Shown: piece after piece, positions 46,383 to 64,000 of the stretch
Layout of the letters: every line of letters starts with the position of its first letter
Position numbering within the stretch: the stretch's first letter is position 1
Assembly: GCF_010183535.1 (NCBI RefSeq)
Contig: NC_071331.1
Span: 2,728,001-2,792,000 of the forward strand
DNA length: 64,000 nucleotides
Direction: 5' to 3'
Source of the DNA: Caenorhabditis remanei
Taxonomy: Eukaryota > Nematoda > Chromadorea > Rhabditida > Rhabditidae
Notes under the pieces: generated by a model
Database searches by the model: none
Told to the model about the DNA's origin: nothing
What the model saw: only the letters and a program-made list of their open reading frames with translations
Made by a program: the position numbers and the translations under genes

Positions 46383-46601
46383 AAAATCTCATCAGAACTA
46401 CAAAAATTTTTGAAAGTAAGCGCTGGAAACCCTTCCAGTCAAAAAAAAATTGATACTCAACTGAAAACAAAGCAAAAGAATTGAAACTAAGTTTCTGGGA
46501 AGGTGAGTGGGATCAAAAAACGGAGTTGGGAGACAGCAAGTTACAGTTTTCACATCAAAAAGTTGCGGAATCGGGAAGTAATTGAGATTGTAATTAAGTA
46601 A

Positions 46602-52344
<5,743 letters not shown>

Positions 52345-52792
52345 CGAAACCTATTAGACAATCAATGAGGTCAGCAGTTGGATATGACTCCTCTCACTCC
52401 CAGATGCTATTCTCGTCGTCAGTCCGACCTCCACGTCGTTAGGAAACTGGGAAAAAACCGTGCGCCAAATTTTCAATTCCTCAATGTCTTTTGTGCCAAC
52501 TGTTTTAAGGTGAAAACGCTCGAAGCCTCTGCTAGAAGCAGAGATTTCCGACCCGTCTCCTGAAAAGAACGATGATTGAATATAAGGAGAGTGAATTTGT
52601 GAACGAGAAACAAAAACGAAAAAGAAGACAACGAGAAGATTATGTTGAAAGTACAATCTCCAGAATAGAAATTCCAAGCAGTGAAATAAAAAAGGAAGGG
52701 AGGAAAAGAAAGGGAACTGAAAGAAAGCAGAAAAAGCTTATGACGTGGAAAGATGTGTCCGAGGTGACTGAAAGGAAGGAGCGGGAAAAACG

Positions 52793-53126
52793 CATACTCA
52801 CAAGCCGGGTCGACACGGGCCGGCTCGTAACTCACGTCAAACTGAAAATTATGATCTGAAAAGTATACCAAAATGTAGATCTCGGCGAGTTCTATGTCCA
52901 TAACCTAATACGGGCCGGATGGCTAATCGTTAATGGGCCGCGGGCCGGGCTAGAATGGGTTTTTTGGGCATTTTCGCGTTTTTTGGCACTTTTTCCCGGA
53001 CATATTAACGAATAGCCATCCTAGGTCACAGACTTAGAACTCACCGAGATCTACATTTTGGTATATTTTTCACCTCATAATATTCAGTTTGACGCGAGTT
53101 ACGAGCCGGCCCGGTTTGCAATTATG
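52793..53126. mobile_element. GC-rich-ended MITE carried in an inverted duplication
   Basis: It resembles the reverse complement of 49231-49559 along its full length. It lacks an 8-bp target duplication: GAAAAACG on the left and ATTGGAAC on the right, the latter the inverse of the flank at 49223-49230. It therefore probably arrived with the neighbouring hpk-1 fragment and did not insert on its own. Confidence 0.75.
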
Positions 53127-53228
53127 ATTGGAACGGAGAACTACCAAAATTGCAACTGAATTTTTTTCAGCTCATCAAAAATGAAGTGCTGCGCTCTTCT
53201 TTCGGGAATCAATACGAAGTTCTTGAAA
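53127..53228 (+). pseudogene. inverted partial copy of hpk-1 intron 3 end and kinase exon start
   Basis: It is nearly identical to the reverse complement of 49230-49129, including the TTTTTCAG acceptor and the first roughly 55 bases of the exon that opens the kinase domain. Similarity ends at GTTCTTGAA. It cannot encode a kinase. Confidence 0.85.
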
Positions 53229-53483
53229 AGTAACAATGACAAAAACAGGGTCAGCCACCATCACCTGTGAGTCACTTTACAAAAAAACATTTTTTGAGAG
53301 GTACACGACATGAATAGTTAAGAAACGGACAGACCCTTATGATTTTTTCAAAAAAATAAAAATTTTGTTTAAAATGATCAAATTGGTTAATTTATTTGTT
53401 TTGAGTTATGTTTTCAAAACAAAATTCGTTTATTTGAAGTTTTAAGCACATGGCAACTTTTTGAAATTTTCATTACCTGTTAT

Positions 53484-53748
53484 CAAACTTGTCAAATTTC
53501 GGTCCAGGCCGTCGGCCCGTCGGCCAGGCTTCAAAAAAAGGTACCTATTTTTTACCAATTTTTTAAAGTTTTTCAACGATTTTACATCAAAAAATCCAAT
53601 TTCTTGATGCATTGCTATTTTTTGATTGAAATCGGAAGTATAGTCAAAAATTCGACATTTTTGGAAAAAATTTTTTCGTTCAAATATTATTATAGTTCAA
53701 AAGTTTTTTGAATTTCAAACCCCGGGACGGCGGGTCGTGACAAGTTTG
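53484..53748. mobile_element. diverged GC-rich-ended MITE
   Basis: Ends CAAACTTGTC and GACAAGTTTG; flanks CCTGTTAT and CATTTTAT agree at 6 of 8. The GC arms are eroded (GTCGGCCCGTCGG). Confidence 0.6.
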
Positions 53749-54666
53749 CATTTTATGAGGCTATGCTACGAATTGGAAACTGGTCGGAAAACATTCAAAC
53801 TTTTTGATAGAGGTTTCAAAAGTCCGTGGTTATCATTTTCTTCAAATTTACCAACGTTTTCAGAGCTAAAACAGATCAACTGACATCTTTTCTATAGCCA
53901 TCAAAATCTTGAAGAACCGAAATTTTCCACTTTTTTATTTCCTTTTTTTCGCGGTTACCTTGAAATTTTTTTTTCAGTTTTTCTATTTTTTGAAGCGTTT
54001 TAAAATAGCCCAACGACTTCACAGAAAAAATTATTATTTTTTGACTCTCAGTTTCTGACCAAAAAAATATTCATAGTCTATCGAAAAGCCTTTTCCAACT
54101 TTTCTTACCAAAAGGGAGAACAATGAGAAAAAAATTGACGAAAAAATTTTTTCGAAAAAATTGTGTTTTCCAAAAATCTAAAAATCTCGAAAATTAGGTC
54201 CAGTTATTGGAAGAGTTCACAGATTTGTTTTTTTTTTGCAGAATCAATAAAATGAGCCAAAAAACTCGCAAGTTGTGGTGTACTACACTCGGACAACGTG
54301 AATAAACTTTTTTCAATCAAAAAAATTGAGATTCTAAAGAAAAATCTGCGTTTTTTGAATGGAAATCTAAACTTATCGATTTGTTTGATATTTGACTTTA
54401 TAATCGGAAAAACTCACTCGTTCTTTCTTGTTCCTTAAGATTTTACCTCCAATTTCAACTTGAAATACAAAAATTAGGATTCAGACTTGATTGAAAACAT
54501 GGAAAAGAAACAAAAACAAGAATAAAACGTTCTGAAATAAATTGTTTTATAAGAAGAACATCGGAGTGTCGTTTAGAAAAAAGCGGCAGAAGATAACGTG
54601 CAATTTGGAGAGACACAGAACAAACGAGACATGCTATGTGAATAGAGATGAGAGGGGGCAGACAGT

Positions 54667-54680
54667 GGGGGGGGGGGGGG
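54667..54680 (+). repeat. 14-nt poly-G tract
   Basis: Fourteen consecutive G between AGACAGT and TCTTTTTCCC. Confidence 0.85.
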
Positions 54681-55239
54681 TCTTTTTCCCAACGGAAGAG
54701 GAAGAAGAGAAGGTCTTTCAAGGAGGAGGTATTAGATCTTTCTAACAAAAAAAAATTGTGAAGAAATTGCAGAGAAAAGCGAAAAATGAAAAGTAGACCA
54801 GGGTTTTTTTAACTTTCAAAAAAAGACTATGCATTATTCAAATTTTACTGTTGGCTCACTTAAGTTTTTTTTATTATGACTAATTGATTCGTCGCTGAAA
54901 CAATAACGAATTGGAATTGCTGGTAAACGGTGTTGCTCATGATATCACATCCGAACAACCAGCCAACTGATTTCTTCTGATTACAAATGTGTCCAATATG
55001 CTTTCTCTGAACTGCATGTCCGGATTTTCAAAAATTGAAATATATAAGCTTGATTTTGCTTAAAACCCGCCTCCTTTCCTAGGACCGCAAATTATCTATT
55101 TCATTGAAGCTCTACATGAGGATTATGTTATTAGCAATCACAAACAGTCTGAAACTAATGGTTCCAAATTGAAACAGTTAAAAACCTATCGCTCAGGAAA
55201 ACACTTTTGTTGTAGAACTTAATTTTTGTTCCTAACTTC

Positions 55240-56430
55240 ATCCCCTATGTATCGTTAACACATTTCTTATTAAGTCGATTTTCAAGATTGGAATATACCT
55301 CGCCCGTGAAACTGTTATCAATTGGTTCCTTTTCTTGGAGTCGGTCCGAAAATGAAGATTCTTGTTGTGAATTTTTAGATGTACTCATTGCAGATGCTCA
55401 CTGAATCACGGAAATGTGATAGCGATTAAAGACAAAAGAGGAATATGAAAATTTTCCTGTTTCACACGTTTTATTTTTCAATGTTCTGTTTTTTAAATTC
55501 TACTTTTACTGTGTTTTTTCTTAAGATAGTTGTTCTTAAAAAATAGTTGTAGTTGTGATACTTTTTCTACTATTACGATTTTTTTCGTATGTTTTTTTTA
55601 TAACACTCCCTGCTAGCTGTGCTAATTTTTATGTATTCAAATAATTGTCTCAATAAAAGAACACTGAAAAACACTTCTATTTATTAACAATTTACAACAG
55701 AAATAGTTGTTACATTGAATGAAACTCCTGCTCGATGAAACCCGTAATCCATCTCCACGGTCCAACAGAACGAGTTATAAGGGATAACTGTGCGAATCAA
55801 AGAAGGCGCAGACAGAAATTATTTTCCGTTCCAATGTTTGTAAATTCTGTCCAATTTTTCCGATTAATTAGTCATAACATGGAAAAAAGGACAACTGGAA
55901 AAACATGACTTTTATCATTATTCATCAACAATTTGCAACAGAAATTATTGTAACATTGACTGAAATTGATGCCCAGCTTATCACCAAACGTCAGTATGTT
56001 CATTTACAAAAATCAGTGTCAATAATTTTTGAATTCCCGGATGTCCATTTTGATACTATCGGTCTTCCACAATTTGAATTAATACCCACATTTCTTACCT
56101 CCTTTTCTTTACAAGTCTTTGTCCACAAGGCGCCCATAAATCAAGAGTGGATATAACTAATTTTTGACTCAGATATTGTATTACAAAAACAGAAAACTTT
56201 TGCAAAAATTCATCACGCATGTTATCATGGAACATGAAAACATCGTTTACCGATAATGTAATAATATTGGTGATTTGTTATTAACTTTGGCAACGTTATG
56301 AAACCCGAATAAATATTTGAAGCAGTTTTGTTGAAATCATCAGTAATTGACGTTCCAGTTGTACTCGTGGCAGATGGTCACCAAATCTCGTGACAGTGAT
56401 TACGGATTACAAATTACAGAGGTATGTACA
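55240..56430. repeat. local duplication unit U, copy 1
   Basis: Shares ordered blocks with 57390-58400 and 61780-62830: an ORF start on the minus strand near 55395, AT spacers with CCTGCTAGCTGTG, AACAATTTACAACAGAAATAG, and a plus-strand block encoding EIDAQLITKRQYVHLQK (55900-56156). Confidence 0.7.
55905..56156 (+). pseudogene. unrecognised short ORF shared by units U1 and U2
   Basis: The 83-residue frame has a relative at 58032-58226; EIDAQLITKRQYVHLQK and ELIPTFLTSF are kept while other positions differ. Conservation of the frame with replacements suggests former coding. No start context, splice site or domain is recognised. Confidence 0.35.
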
Positions 56431-56492
56431 TACATATATGAAATTTTTACTGTATCACATTTCTTATTTTTCAATTCTAGATTGTATATATT

Positions 56493-56849
56493 CATACTTG
56501 TCACGGGCCGGGCCGGGCCGGGCCGGGCCGATTTCCAAATTTTCACCGGCCCGGCCCGGGTCGGCCCGGTCGGCCCGGGTGAAGCGACTTTTTTTCAAAA
56601 AACATGTTTTTTTCAGCAGTAATTTTAGAAAAAGTGGTTTTTGGGGCATTTTCTGCAAAAATTCGACTGAATTGACGATTTTTATTAGTTCTACAGTAAA
56701 TTTAGTGATAAAAAAGCACTTGAAAATTATTTTTGGGGTGCAAAAATTAAAAAAAATTTTCCACCCGGGCCGACCGGGCCGGGCCGGGCCGGCAAAATTT
56801 TTCCTCGGCCCGGCCCTGGCCCGGCCCGGCCCGTCAAATGACAAGTATG
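56493..56849. mobile_element. GC-rich-ended MITE with perfect 8-bp TSD
   Basis: Ends CATACTTGTCA and TGACAAGTATG, GC-rich arms, and identical flanks TATATATT at 56485-56492 and 56850-56857. It splits a block related to 62119-62380. Confidence 0.85.
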
Positions 56850-56857
56850 TATATATT

Positions 56858-56972
56858 CAATGACTCAAGCTCTTCCACCATCATTCGCAGTGCAAATTCT
56901 GGAGTTTTTCGAGTAAACTTGAAATATGGAATGGATGAATATGAGGAAGTGGACAAGTTTAGTGGGAAGGAT
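56858..56972 (-). pseudogene. fragment of the U-family minus-strand exon
   Basis: On the minus strand the sequence after a TTTTTCAG acceptor (about 57004) reads ESSIPSRPSSFPL then S/F-rich residues, matching 62119-62380. The GC-rich MITE interrupts it and the coiled-coil end is deleted. Confidence 0.4.
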
Positions 56973-57293
56973 GATGGGCGGGATGGTATGGAGGATTCTG
57001 AAAAATTAAAGCGAGTTTAATCGCAGACACAAGGAAGGAAGTATTATTATTTCAAAAAGTTTTCCCTTGAACTTACAGTCAAAACCGAATAATTTTTATT
57101 CTCAACTTTGCCTCTCATAACTCGTTGAAAAATGATCCAAAACGTTTTTAGGATAAAAAAATTGCATCGATTTAATATTCAAAACGAGAATATTTTGTTT
57201 AACTGTTATTATTGATCAATTTTTTTGTAGATCCGCAGAAGCAGAACCCAGTGGCACTTCATTTTATATCAATAACTGTTAACAGCAATGTTT

Positions 57294-57524
57294 TTAATGT
57301 AGAATTTCGAAACATGCAAAATTTAAATTCATCAATTTTTGAAAGAAAATTCGCGCATCCTCCCCGAATATGAAGTTAAATCGATTTTCAGGATTGGAAT
57401 ATATGTATACTTCCACTGAAACTGTTATCAATCGGCTACTTTTCTTGGAATAAATCCGGAGGGAAAAATCCTTTTTGTTAGGTTTCCCACAGTGGTTCAT
57501 TAGGAGCCGAAAAGTTTGAGACAT
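57294..57524 (-). pseudogene. first-exon-like ORF of unit U, copy 2
   Basis: The minus-strand frame begins MSQTFRLL and aligns at the DNA level with 55395 and 62841, but with frame differences. No function is recognised. Confidence 0.35.
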
Positions 57525-58400
57525 TCTGAAAATAGTGTCTGTTTCATAATTTCTAAAATTTCTTTCTTTGGATAAAGATAATTAATCAGCGAGTTGTATT
57601 TATTTTCTCTTATTGTCTAAAAAAGTTGTAGTTGTTGTGATACTTTTTCTACTATTACGTTTTTTTTTCGTATGTAACTTTCCCTGCTAGCTGTGCCAAT
57701 TTTTATGTATTCAAATATATCTCTTAATAAAAGAACACTGAAAAACACTTCTATTTATTAACAATTTACAACAGAAATAGTTGTTACATTGACTGAAACT
57801 CCTGCTCGATGAAACCCGGAATCGATCTCCACGATCCAACAGAACGAGTTATAAGGGATAACTGTGCGAATCAAAGAAGGCGCAGACAGAAATTATTTTC
57901 CGTTCCAATGTTTGTAAATTCTGTCCAATTTTTCCGATTAATTAGTCATAAGATGAAAACAATGGACAACTGAAAAACACATTTCTGTCATTACTATTCA
58001 TCAACAATTTGTAACAGAAATTATTGTAACATTGACTGAAATTGATGCTCAGCTTATCACCAAACGTCAGTATGTTCATTTACAAAAAGCAGTGTCAATA
58101 AGATTTGAATTCCAAGGTGACCATTTTGATGCACTCCATCTTCCACAACTTGAATTAATACCCACATTTCTTACCTCATTTTTCCGCAAAAATCCTTTGC
58201 AGTGCCTAATGAGACATTGGATATAAGTAATTTTTGACTGAAATATTGTGTTACAAAAACAGAAATCTTTGATATTATGTTCCAGTTGTACTCGTTGCAG
58301 GTGCTCACTGAATCTCTGAAATGTGATAGTGATTACAGATTACAAATTACAGAGGTATGTATATGAAATTTTAACTGTATCACATCTCTCTTTTTTCAAT
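57390..58400. repeat. local duplication unit U, copy 2
   Basis: Aligned in order with 55260-56430, roughly 2.1 kb away, with small indels; part of the DNA in copy 1 is absent here. Confidence 0.7.
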
Positions 58401-59904
58401 TCCAGTTTTCTTATTTTACTGTGTGTTCTTGGTTTACAACCTCATTCTATGCCTCCTCTTCGCTGATTCATTTCTATTCAACAAATCCCGAATATCGATT
58501 TTCCGTTTTCTCTCTAATTCTTATGAATAATTTGAAAGAGAAATAATTGTTTTTGGCTTCAAAGACTCGTCATCTGTACTTCATGATTCGTACTCACTAT
58601 TAGTATCGGTGAATCTGTAGCTAACATCCAATCAAACTAACATTTTTCCAAAAATCCATAGTTGTCAGTCTTCAAAAAAACCTATTTTTATGCCCGATTT
58701 CAAAAAACCTCATTTTTGAAGTTTTTTTCCGAAATTTCTTGAAAATCTGACATCTTGGATGAGGGAACGTCAGGACCCTGGAACTCTAATAAAAATGCAC
58801 TAGAGACATCATTTAGCAAAGTAGAAGGGAAAGGGGGTAACCGAGTCAAATTGAAATTGTTTTGAGAAGCGGTTAGGAACCAGCGAAAGCAAATTTTGTC
58901 AATCAAAGTTAGATATAAAGATTTATTACCCATTCGCCGGATCCTGAACTTTTTATTGGTAAAGTACGGTAGAGAGCCGCCGTAAATCGGCGACGGGTAA
59001 ATAGGTAATAAATTTTTTGAAGGAGCTTTTCGAGTAAATCATACAATCAACATAGTAAGGAAAGTATTTCAAAGAAAACTGAAATATTTTTTCTGAAACC
59101 GAAAATTATTTGCACGTTTCAAAATAATATTAAACTTCTGCAGAGATGTTTTCTAGTTAATTTGTTCAACATGGACCTCCAAAGGTTGGAATAATTTTCC
59201 TAAACATAGCTATCAATGCAATAAGTTAATATCATGATTTTCTGGGAAGTTCAAATTTGTTGGAAACATAAATTAGTTTATTTTTGAGACACTAACTCTT
59301 TCTCTGTATTTTACAAGCGTGAGGTAATACATGCAGCTTGAAGTTCTGTTTTCAAAACATTTATTCTGATTTAGAAAACTTGTAATTTGTTAGAAGAATA
59401 GCATTTGTTTTTGTATCATACTTCAAATTCAAATACTGTTACAAAATCTTGACATTTGTACACAAAGTCTTGAGAGAGAATATTTTAAGAACCATCATCA
59501 ATTTCCAATTTTACCGTTTTGCTGTTTAAATATAGAAGAAAATCGGTTTCGGTTCTCAATTAATATATTGAACTTACAATTAGAATAAAGAGAAGTGTAC
59601 CATGTTTCCTACGTGCCCTTACCGTTACAGTCAATAATTGAACCATAACTTCGGAAAGCAATCAGATACGAGGAGAAATATCATCTTTATTCTAGGTTTC
59701 TAATTAAATATGATTTCGGTATCACTGCGATGCCTTCAGAGATTCACTATTTTGAAAAATACTTATATCATAAAAAATTGCAACTATTTGCTTCCTATAA
59801 AACCAAAATTTTGTAAATTCGATTCAAAACCTCGTGTTAAGGAAAAAAAACATTTTCAGTCACTCTGATTTCCGAAGACAAAAACCCTCCACAATTTCTA
59901 TCTA
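58401..59904. other. AT-rich intergenic DNA
   Basis: 58405-58520 still belongs to the U family (related to 62090-62200). The rest shows no gene. Confidence 0.35.
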
Positions 59905-60358
59905 CAGTACCGGACAAAAAGGTATCAACTTTAGCTGTTTTCTGTGGAAAATGACCAACTTTGACAGTGTATTTCGGTGTCACCTGATTGTCCCATAAAC
60001 TTTATTTTGTATGTGCTGGACAGAGCAAAAATAGTACATAATTTTTTTAATTGATCATTTTCTTGTAGAGACACTCCCTAGCAAGTTACAGGTTGTCAAA
60101 GTGAAATTCTCCAAAATTTGGCTATTTTCCATTGAAATTAGTCGATTTCGGGGAGTAATGGGATTCTTTACCTGTAACTTTCATGGTAGTGTCCATACAA
60201 AAAAATGTTCAACTACAAAAATGATGAACTATTTTTGCTCTGTCAAACCTTTATAAACTTGAGTTTATCGGACAATCAGGTGACATCAAAGTACACTCTC
60301 AAAGTTGGTCATTTTCCACTGAAAACAGCCAAAGTTGATACCTTTTTGTCCGGTACTG
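59905..60358. mobile_element. TA-flanked MITE, CAGTACCGGACAAAAAG ends
   Basis: Inverted ends CAGTACCGGACAAAAAGG and its inverse are bounded by TA at 59903-59904 and 60359-60360. The interior arms are inverted repeats and share the GTTCAACTACAAAAATGA-type block with the hpk-1 intron elements. Confidence 0.85.
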
Positions 60359-60360
60359 TA

Positions 60361-61305
60361 TGTATAATAAATTTTAAGACATACTGCTTCACGTAGTTAT
60401 TGTAAATGAAATGTTTTTATTAATTTAATTCCTTATTCAAAATTTTTGAGTTTTAATTTAGCGTAGTGACTTGTCACCGGTCAAAACTGTTACCTCGTTT
60501 TTCTAGGATACCAGACCTTGAGGAAATAAACTGAATGTATATATTTGGTATCAGCGTGTTCTCAGCTTTTTCCGATGATGGCATAGGGTCAGAAGTGGTA
60601 CAAATCAGAATAGTCATGTTTATAACAGGAATCTGAAACAGTCACTATAATATACCATACATTTCTGCTCTTCGACTGCTAATAAATACAAACTGGAGAA
60701 AAATTAGTTGGTAATGTTTAAATTAAGCGTGATAATTGTACTTGTTTTGTTACATATTATTTAGAAAATTTCACAATCTATATATTTGTATTATTTTATC
60801 TCTCTAGCCACAATAATTTGACAATTTTATCGAAGATGACAAAGTTCTCCTAAAAAAACAAACATGGATTGTGCTTAGACATATGCAAACTCAGAATTTG
60901 TTACACAAAACTTTCTGTTGCAATGTTGGGCAAACTGGCATTGTTATAAACTACGTTCAGTGCTTCCATTCTTATGCATGTCAATTAGAAACTGTCGGTC
61001 AATTCTAAATACCTACAGTATTCTTTGGTTTTTTCACACTCCTTTAATATCTGTGATGTTTCGATCCGAGGAACTTCAGGTGTAGAATGTTATCAATGCT
61101 TACTACACCAAAGCTTCATATGTAATAGACGAAACAGAAATATTTATACGACTGTAGAAATGAATGAGCTCGGCTTGTGTTTTTGTGAGCTTAACAAATT
61201 TTTATTGATTTGGATTTGCGTTGAAGACATTCATCCTTGCATTCTCACAACCAATTTTTTGTAATATTTTTTCAAGTTTCAGTTTCTACTCAAAACATTT
61301 TTTTT
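60361..61305. other. AT-rich intergenic DNA
   Basis: No gene is supported. Confidence 0.35.
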
Positions 61306-61517
61306 TCGCCACCAGACGTTTCGCCGCCAGACGTTTCGTCACCGGACATTTCGCCACCAAAAAATGGAGAATTTCCCAAGCTTTATAGGGAAAAAAGCTC
61401 ATCACTTTAATTAGCACAATCAATGCGTACTAGTGGTATGTCTTTTTCCCTATAAAGTTTCGGAAATTCTCTATTTTTTGTGGCGAAATGTCCGGTGGCG
61501 AAACGTCTAGTGGCGAA
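61306..61517. mobile_element. foldback MITE with TCGCCACC subrepeats
   Basis: The arms carry several copies of TTCGCCACCAGACG-type repeats followed by AAAAATGGAGAATTTCC, in inverted orientation around 61410. No clear TSD was found. Confidence 0.7.
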
Positions 61518-61779
61518 ATGACCCGGAGCCAGTATTTCCATTGCCGTGGAAAATGTTGAGTTTCCTAAACAAGCCTTTCAAAACAGAAACGTATTCGCTT
61601 AAACTTTTCTTCACCTTCAATAACAGATCCGTGGGAAACAAGTTTCACTTACGGTATTCCAATTAACTTCCAATTAATTCCAATTTAATGAATTTCTTAT
61701 CTAGCAAGTTTTATTTAAAACCTCGCATGTAAGTTGTTGAAATTTAGAGCTAACTAGAGAAGAATCCCGAGTCAAGACT

Positions 61780-62830
61780 GAAATAATGTATTACAAAAAC
61801 AGAACATTTTTGCAAAAATTAATCACACATGACAGGGAACATGAAAACATCGTATACTGATGGTATAATAGTATTGTCGATTTGGCAGTAACTTTGGCAA
61901 TGTTATGAAACACGAATAAAAATTAAAAGCAGTTTTGTTGAAATCGTCAATAATTGATATTATGTTCCAGTTGTACTCGTTGCAGATGCTCACTGAATCT
62001 CTGAAATGCGATAGTAATTACAGATTACAAATTACAGAGGTATGTATATGAAATTTTAACTGTATCACATCTCTCTTTTTTCAATTCCAGTTTTCTTATT
62101 TTACTGTGTGTTCTTGGTTTACAAACTCACTCTACGCCTCCTCTTCGCTGATTCAATTCTCTTCAACAAATCCCGAATATCAATTTTTCGTTTTTCAATA
62201 CTTCTATCCAGTGATTCAAACTTTTCCAACATTATTGGGGGTACAAATTCCGAAGTTTTTCGATTAAAATTGAAATATGGAATGGATGAAAAGAAGGAAG
62301 TGGAAAAGTCCAATGGGAAGGAAGATGGGCGGGATGGGATGGACGATTCTGAAAAATTGAAGCGGGTTTTTAAACGATTGGAATGCATGACTATGATTAT
62401 TATTAAAAAAGTAGACGCAATATGGCAGTCGAAACAGATTAATTTTTGTACTCAACTCTCATAACTCGTTCCATTGGAGACAGCTCCTCTTCTTTCACCA
62501 AGCTATTTGTGAGAATCTCTGATGAAATACAAGATGACGTGGATTTTGGTGAGGCTTCTACAGTTTTGTTTCCGAGTGATAAGATCTCTATTTTAAAATC
62601 TGATTCGGAGCTAGATGTTGCCTTTGAATCATCTTCCACCTCAGTGTCCTGCTGATAATCAACTTTGGAAACAGGTTCTTGAATACAAGTCGTTTTTGAT
62701 ATTAACTCGATTTCCAGAATTGCAACTTGTGATATCCTTGATACAGTGATCAACTTGTTGTTTTTCTTGGAATGGATCCGGAGGGGAAGATTCTTTTGGT
62801 GAATTTTCAGTCCGTTGTACATTTAGAAGA
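61780..62830. repeat. local duplication unit U, copy 3
   Basis: Shares blocks with the end of unit 1 (56160-56430) and unit 2 (58230-58520) and adds the fullest version of the minus-strand ORFs. Confidence 0.65.
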
Positions 62831-62841
62831 ATTTTAGACAT
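62119..62841 (-). CDS. unrecognised Ser/Glu-rich gene or pseudogene with coiled-coil end
   Basis: On the minus strand an ATG at 62841 opens a frame starting MSKILLN. A second frame (62822-62439) is Ser- and acid-rich. A last exon follows a TTCAATTTTTCAG acceptor at about 62356 and encodes SSIPSRPSSFPLDFS, then a likely coiled coil ending RRRRVSL at 62119. The first two frames are not joined by a convincing intron, so it is either mis-modelled or broken. Related pieces at 55395, 57524, 56972 and 58410 show a local family. No domain is known to me. Plus-strand frames over the same DNA also stay open, so strand assignment is not certain. Confidence 0.4.
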
Positions 62842-63554
62842 TCTGAAAACAAATTCTGTTTCAGAAATTTGATATACAGCTTTTCAAAAAGAATTCAGTG
62901 ATTTGCAGACTGTAATCGAATGAGATCTCCAAAGGTATTTATGACTAAACTTCTCAAAATGGTGCTCGAGGGTACAAATCCGGAACACACTGCTACCAAA
63001 AAAAATTCCCGACCATCTGGGGCTATAATAAGTACCACGTAATCGCTACTTTTTAGGTTCTAACCTCCATTAAGCTATGTCAAACTGACTTAAAAAATTT
63101 TTTTTTGCTAGAAACGTAAAACTAAAAACACATGAGTTATTTAATTCTTTCAAAAGAATTGAATAATTTGAAAACAGAAATAGTTGTTTTCAGTTTCAAA
63201 AACTCTTGATATGTAGTTCATGATTATTATTTACTACTTGATATGTAGTTCATGATTATTATTTACTAAAGAGCCGGCTTTAAAAAAAACCCCCATTTTC
63301 GACGTTTTTTCCTTTTATTTTCATAGTTAGAAATATGACTTTATCGCGAAAAAAATCGAAACATTTTCAAGTTTGAAAATTACCGCGCCTCTGTTTCAAG
63401 TAGTTTTTAATTTAAAAAATTTCAAACTTAACTAAATTCATGGTTATTTTTCGAAACACTCACATTTTCTCCTCCCTCCTCCATAAAAATCCTTATCCAA
63501 AATACACCAAAATACCCAGAATAACCAGAATAACCAGAATCAAAATAATCACTA
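62842..63554. other. AT-rich intergenic DNA
   Basis: No gene is supported. Two 35-bp direct repeats of GATATGTAGTTCATGATTAT lie at about 63206-63270. Confidence 0.4.
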
Positions 63555-63930
63555 CCAGTCGGTTTACGTCGCCTAACGGCGACTCAACCTCCTTCCCTAC
63601 ACCACCCTTTTCAGTTTTACAGCGCCTGCGATGCTTCTTAGCTGAGCAGTCCGTTCCGACAAAGCACAATTGTAAAACCTCTCATTTTTAGACCACAATT
63701 CTACAAAATTTCCCAACTACTTTTTTTATCCAGATGGAATATAGAATTTAGAATGAACGGATTTTGAATTTACCAATGAGCTTTCTTAGTATGTTATCCT
63801 TGTTTCAAAATAATCTTACAGAAGAACTGGAACTTGATCACTCTTCTTTTTGCCACCTCAAACAGCGAGTGATCATTCCGATATCAATTTTTAAGTTTTT
63901 ACTGATCGGTGGCGATGCCGCCTCCCTCCC
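63555..63930 (+). repeat. palindromic-hairpin repeat family H, copy 4
   Basis: Begins ACCAGTCGGTTTACGTCGCC and ends near GATCGGTGGCGATGCCGCC. The GTCGCC palindrome is intact; the AGCGCC one is broken (AGCGCCTGCGATGCT). Confidence 0.6.
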
Positions 63931-64000
63931 CACAGTAAAAAAAATAAAACAATTAGTTATAACAAACCCATACGTTCGCTGAAAACGATCAGGAGAGATC

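Larger units (their letters stand above)
53230..55239. other. AT-rich region upstream of hpk-1 with one MITE and a G-tract
   Basis: It holds the MITE at 53484-53748 and a 14-nt poly-G at 54667-54680. No gene is supported; the hpk-1 promoter may lie toward its left side. Confidence 0.35.

Noticed and set aside
61978..62278. Plus-strand two-exon frame with GAG/GTATGT donor and TTCCAG acceptor, also near 58290
   Set aside because: The splice sites look good and the frame is kept in two copies, but the product is short, has no start exon and ends at once after a hydrophobic stretch. The opposite strand gives a longer, more protein-like reading, so I did not list it as a gene; strand-specific RNA would decide.

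Overview
The window looks like nuclear DNA from a Caenorhabditis nematode other than the C. elegans reference. The evidence is: very short introns (about 45-50 bp) with TTTCAG-type acceptors, candidate trans-splice acceptors just before start codons, a PAN_3/C-type-lectin secreted gene, long poly-G tracts, and a HIPK gene whose product matches nematode HPK-1. The species cannot be fixed from the sequence. A 100-N gap shows this is a draft assembly.

Layout. 1-3031: an intronless acidic-tail ORF (+), a two-exon EGF-plus-transmembrane gene (-), a spliced Arg/Pro-rich last exon (+), then a polypurine tract and an LTR of about 434 bp that ends inside a satellite. 3032-6485: sixteen tandem 212/236-bp units, each with a tRNA-like, three-hairpin RNA-type core. 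6486-10497: AT-rich DNA with a GC-rich MITE, then the N gap. 10598-16290: a near-identical second copy of the last part of the array and of the 6.5-10.5 kb block, most simply an assembly or haplotype duplication. 16.3-34.3 kb: no convincing genes; mosaic of dispersed repeats, foldback elements, a palindromic-hairpin family and tRNA-bearing SINE-like repeats. 34.3-36.3 kb: a tiny secreted-peptide gene and a PAN_3/C-type-lectin gene (both -), the latter with a MITE placed exactly at a splice donor. 38.28-39.52 kb: a complete but dead mariner transposon. 40.6-42.9 kb: the start of a putative LTR element and a decayed Polinton/Maverick-type DNA polymerase B, both on the minus strand. 46.6-52.3 kb: hpk-1 (-), seven coding exons, with several MITE families in its introns. 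52.8-53.2 kb: an inverted partial copy of an hpk-1 kinase exon joined to a MITE. 55.2-62.8 kb: locally duplicated blocks with small related ORFs. 63.5-64 kb: another palindromic-hairpin repeat.

Only hpk-1, the PAN_3/C-type-lectin gene, the small secreted-peptide gene and the EGF-TM gene have good gene structure. The rest is mainly repeat-driven. The most interesting non-genic items are the array of structured tRNA-like units, the 8-bp-TSD GC-rich MITE family, the MITE that duplicated a splice donor, and the antisense intron-bearing gene lying upstream of the 3' LTR.
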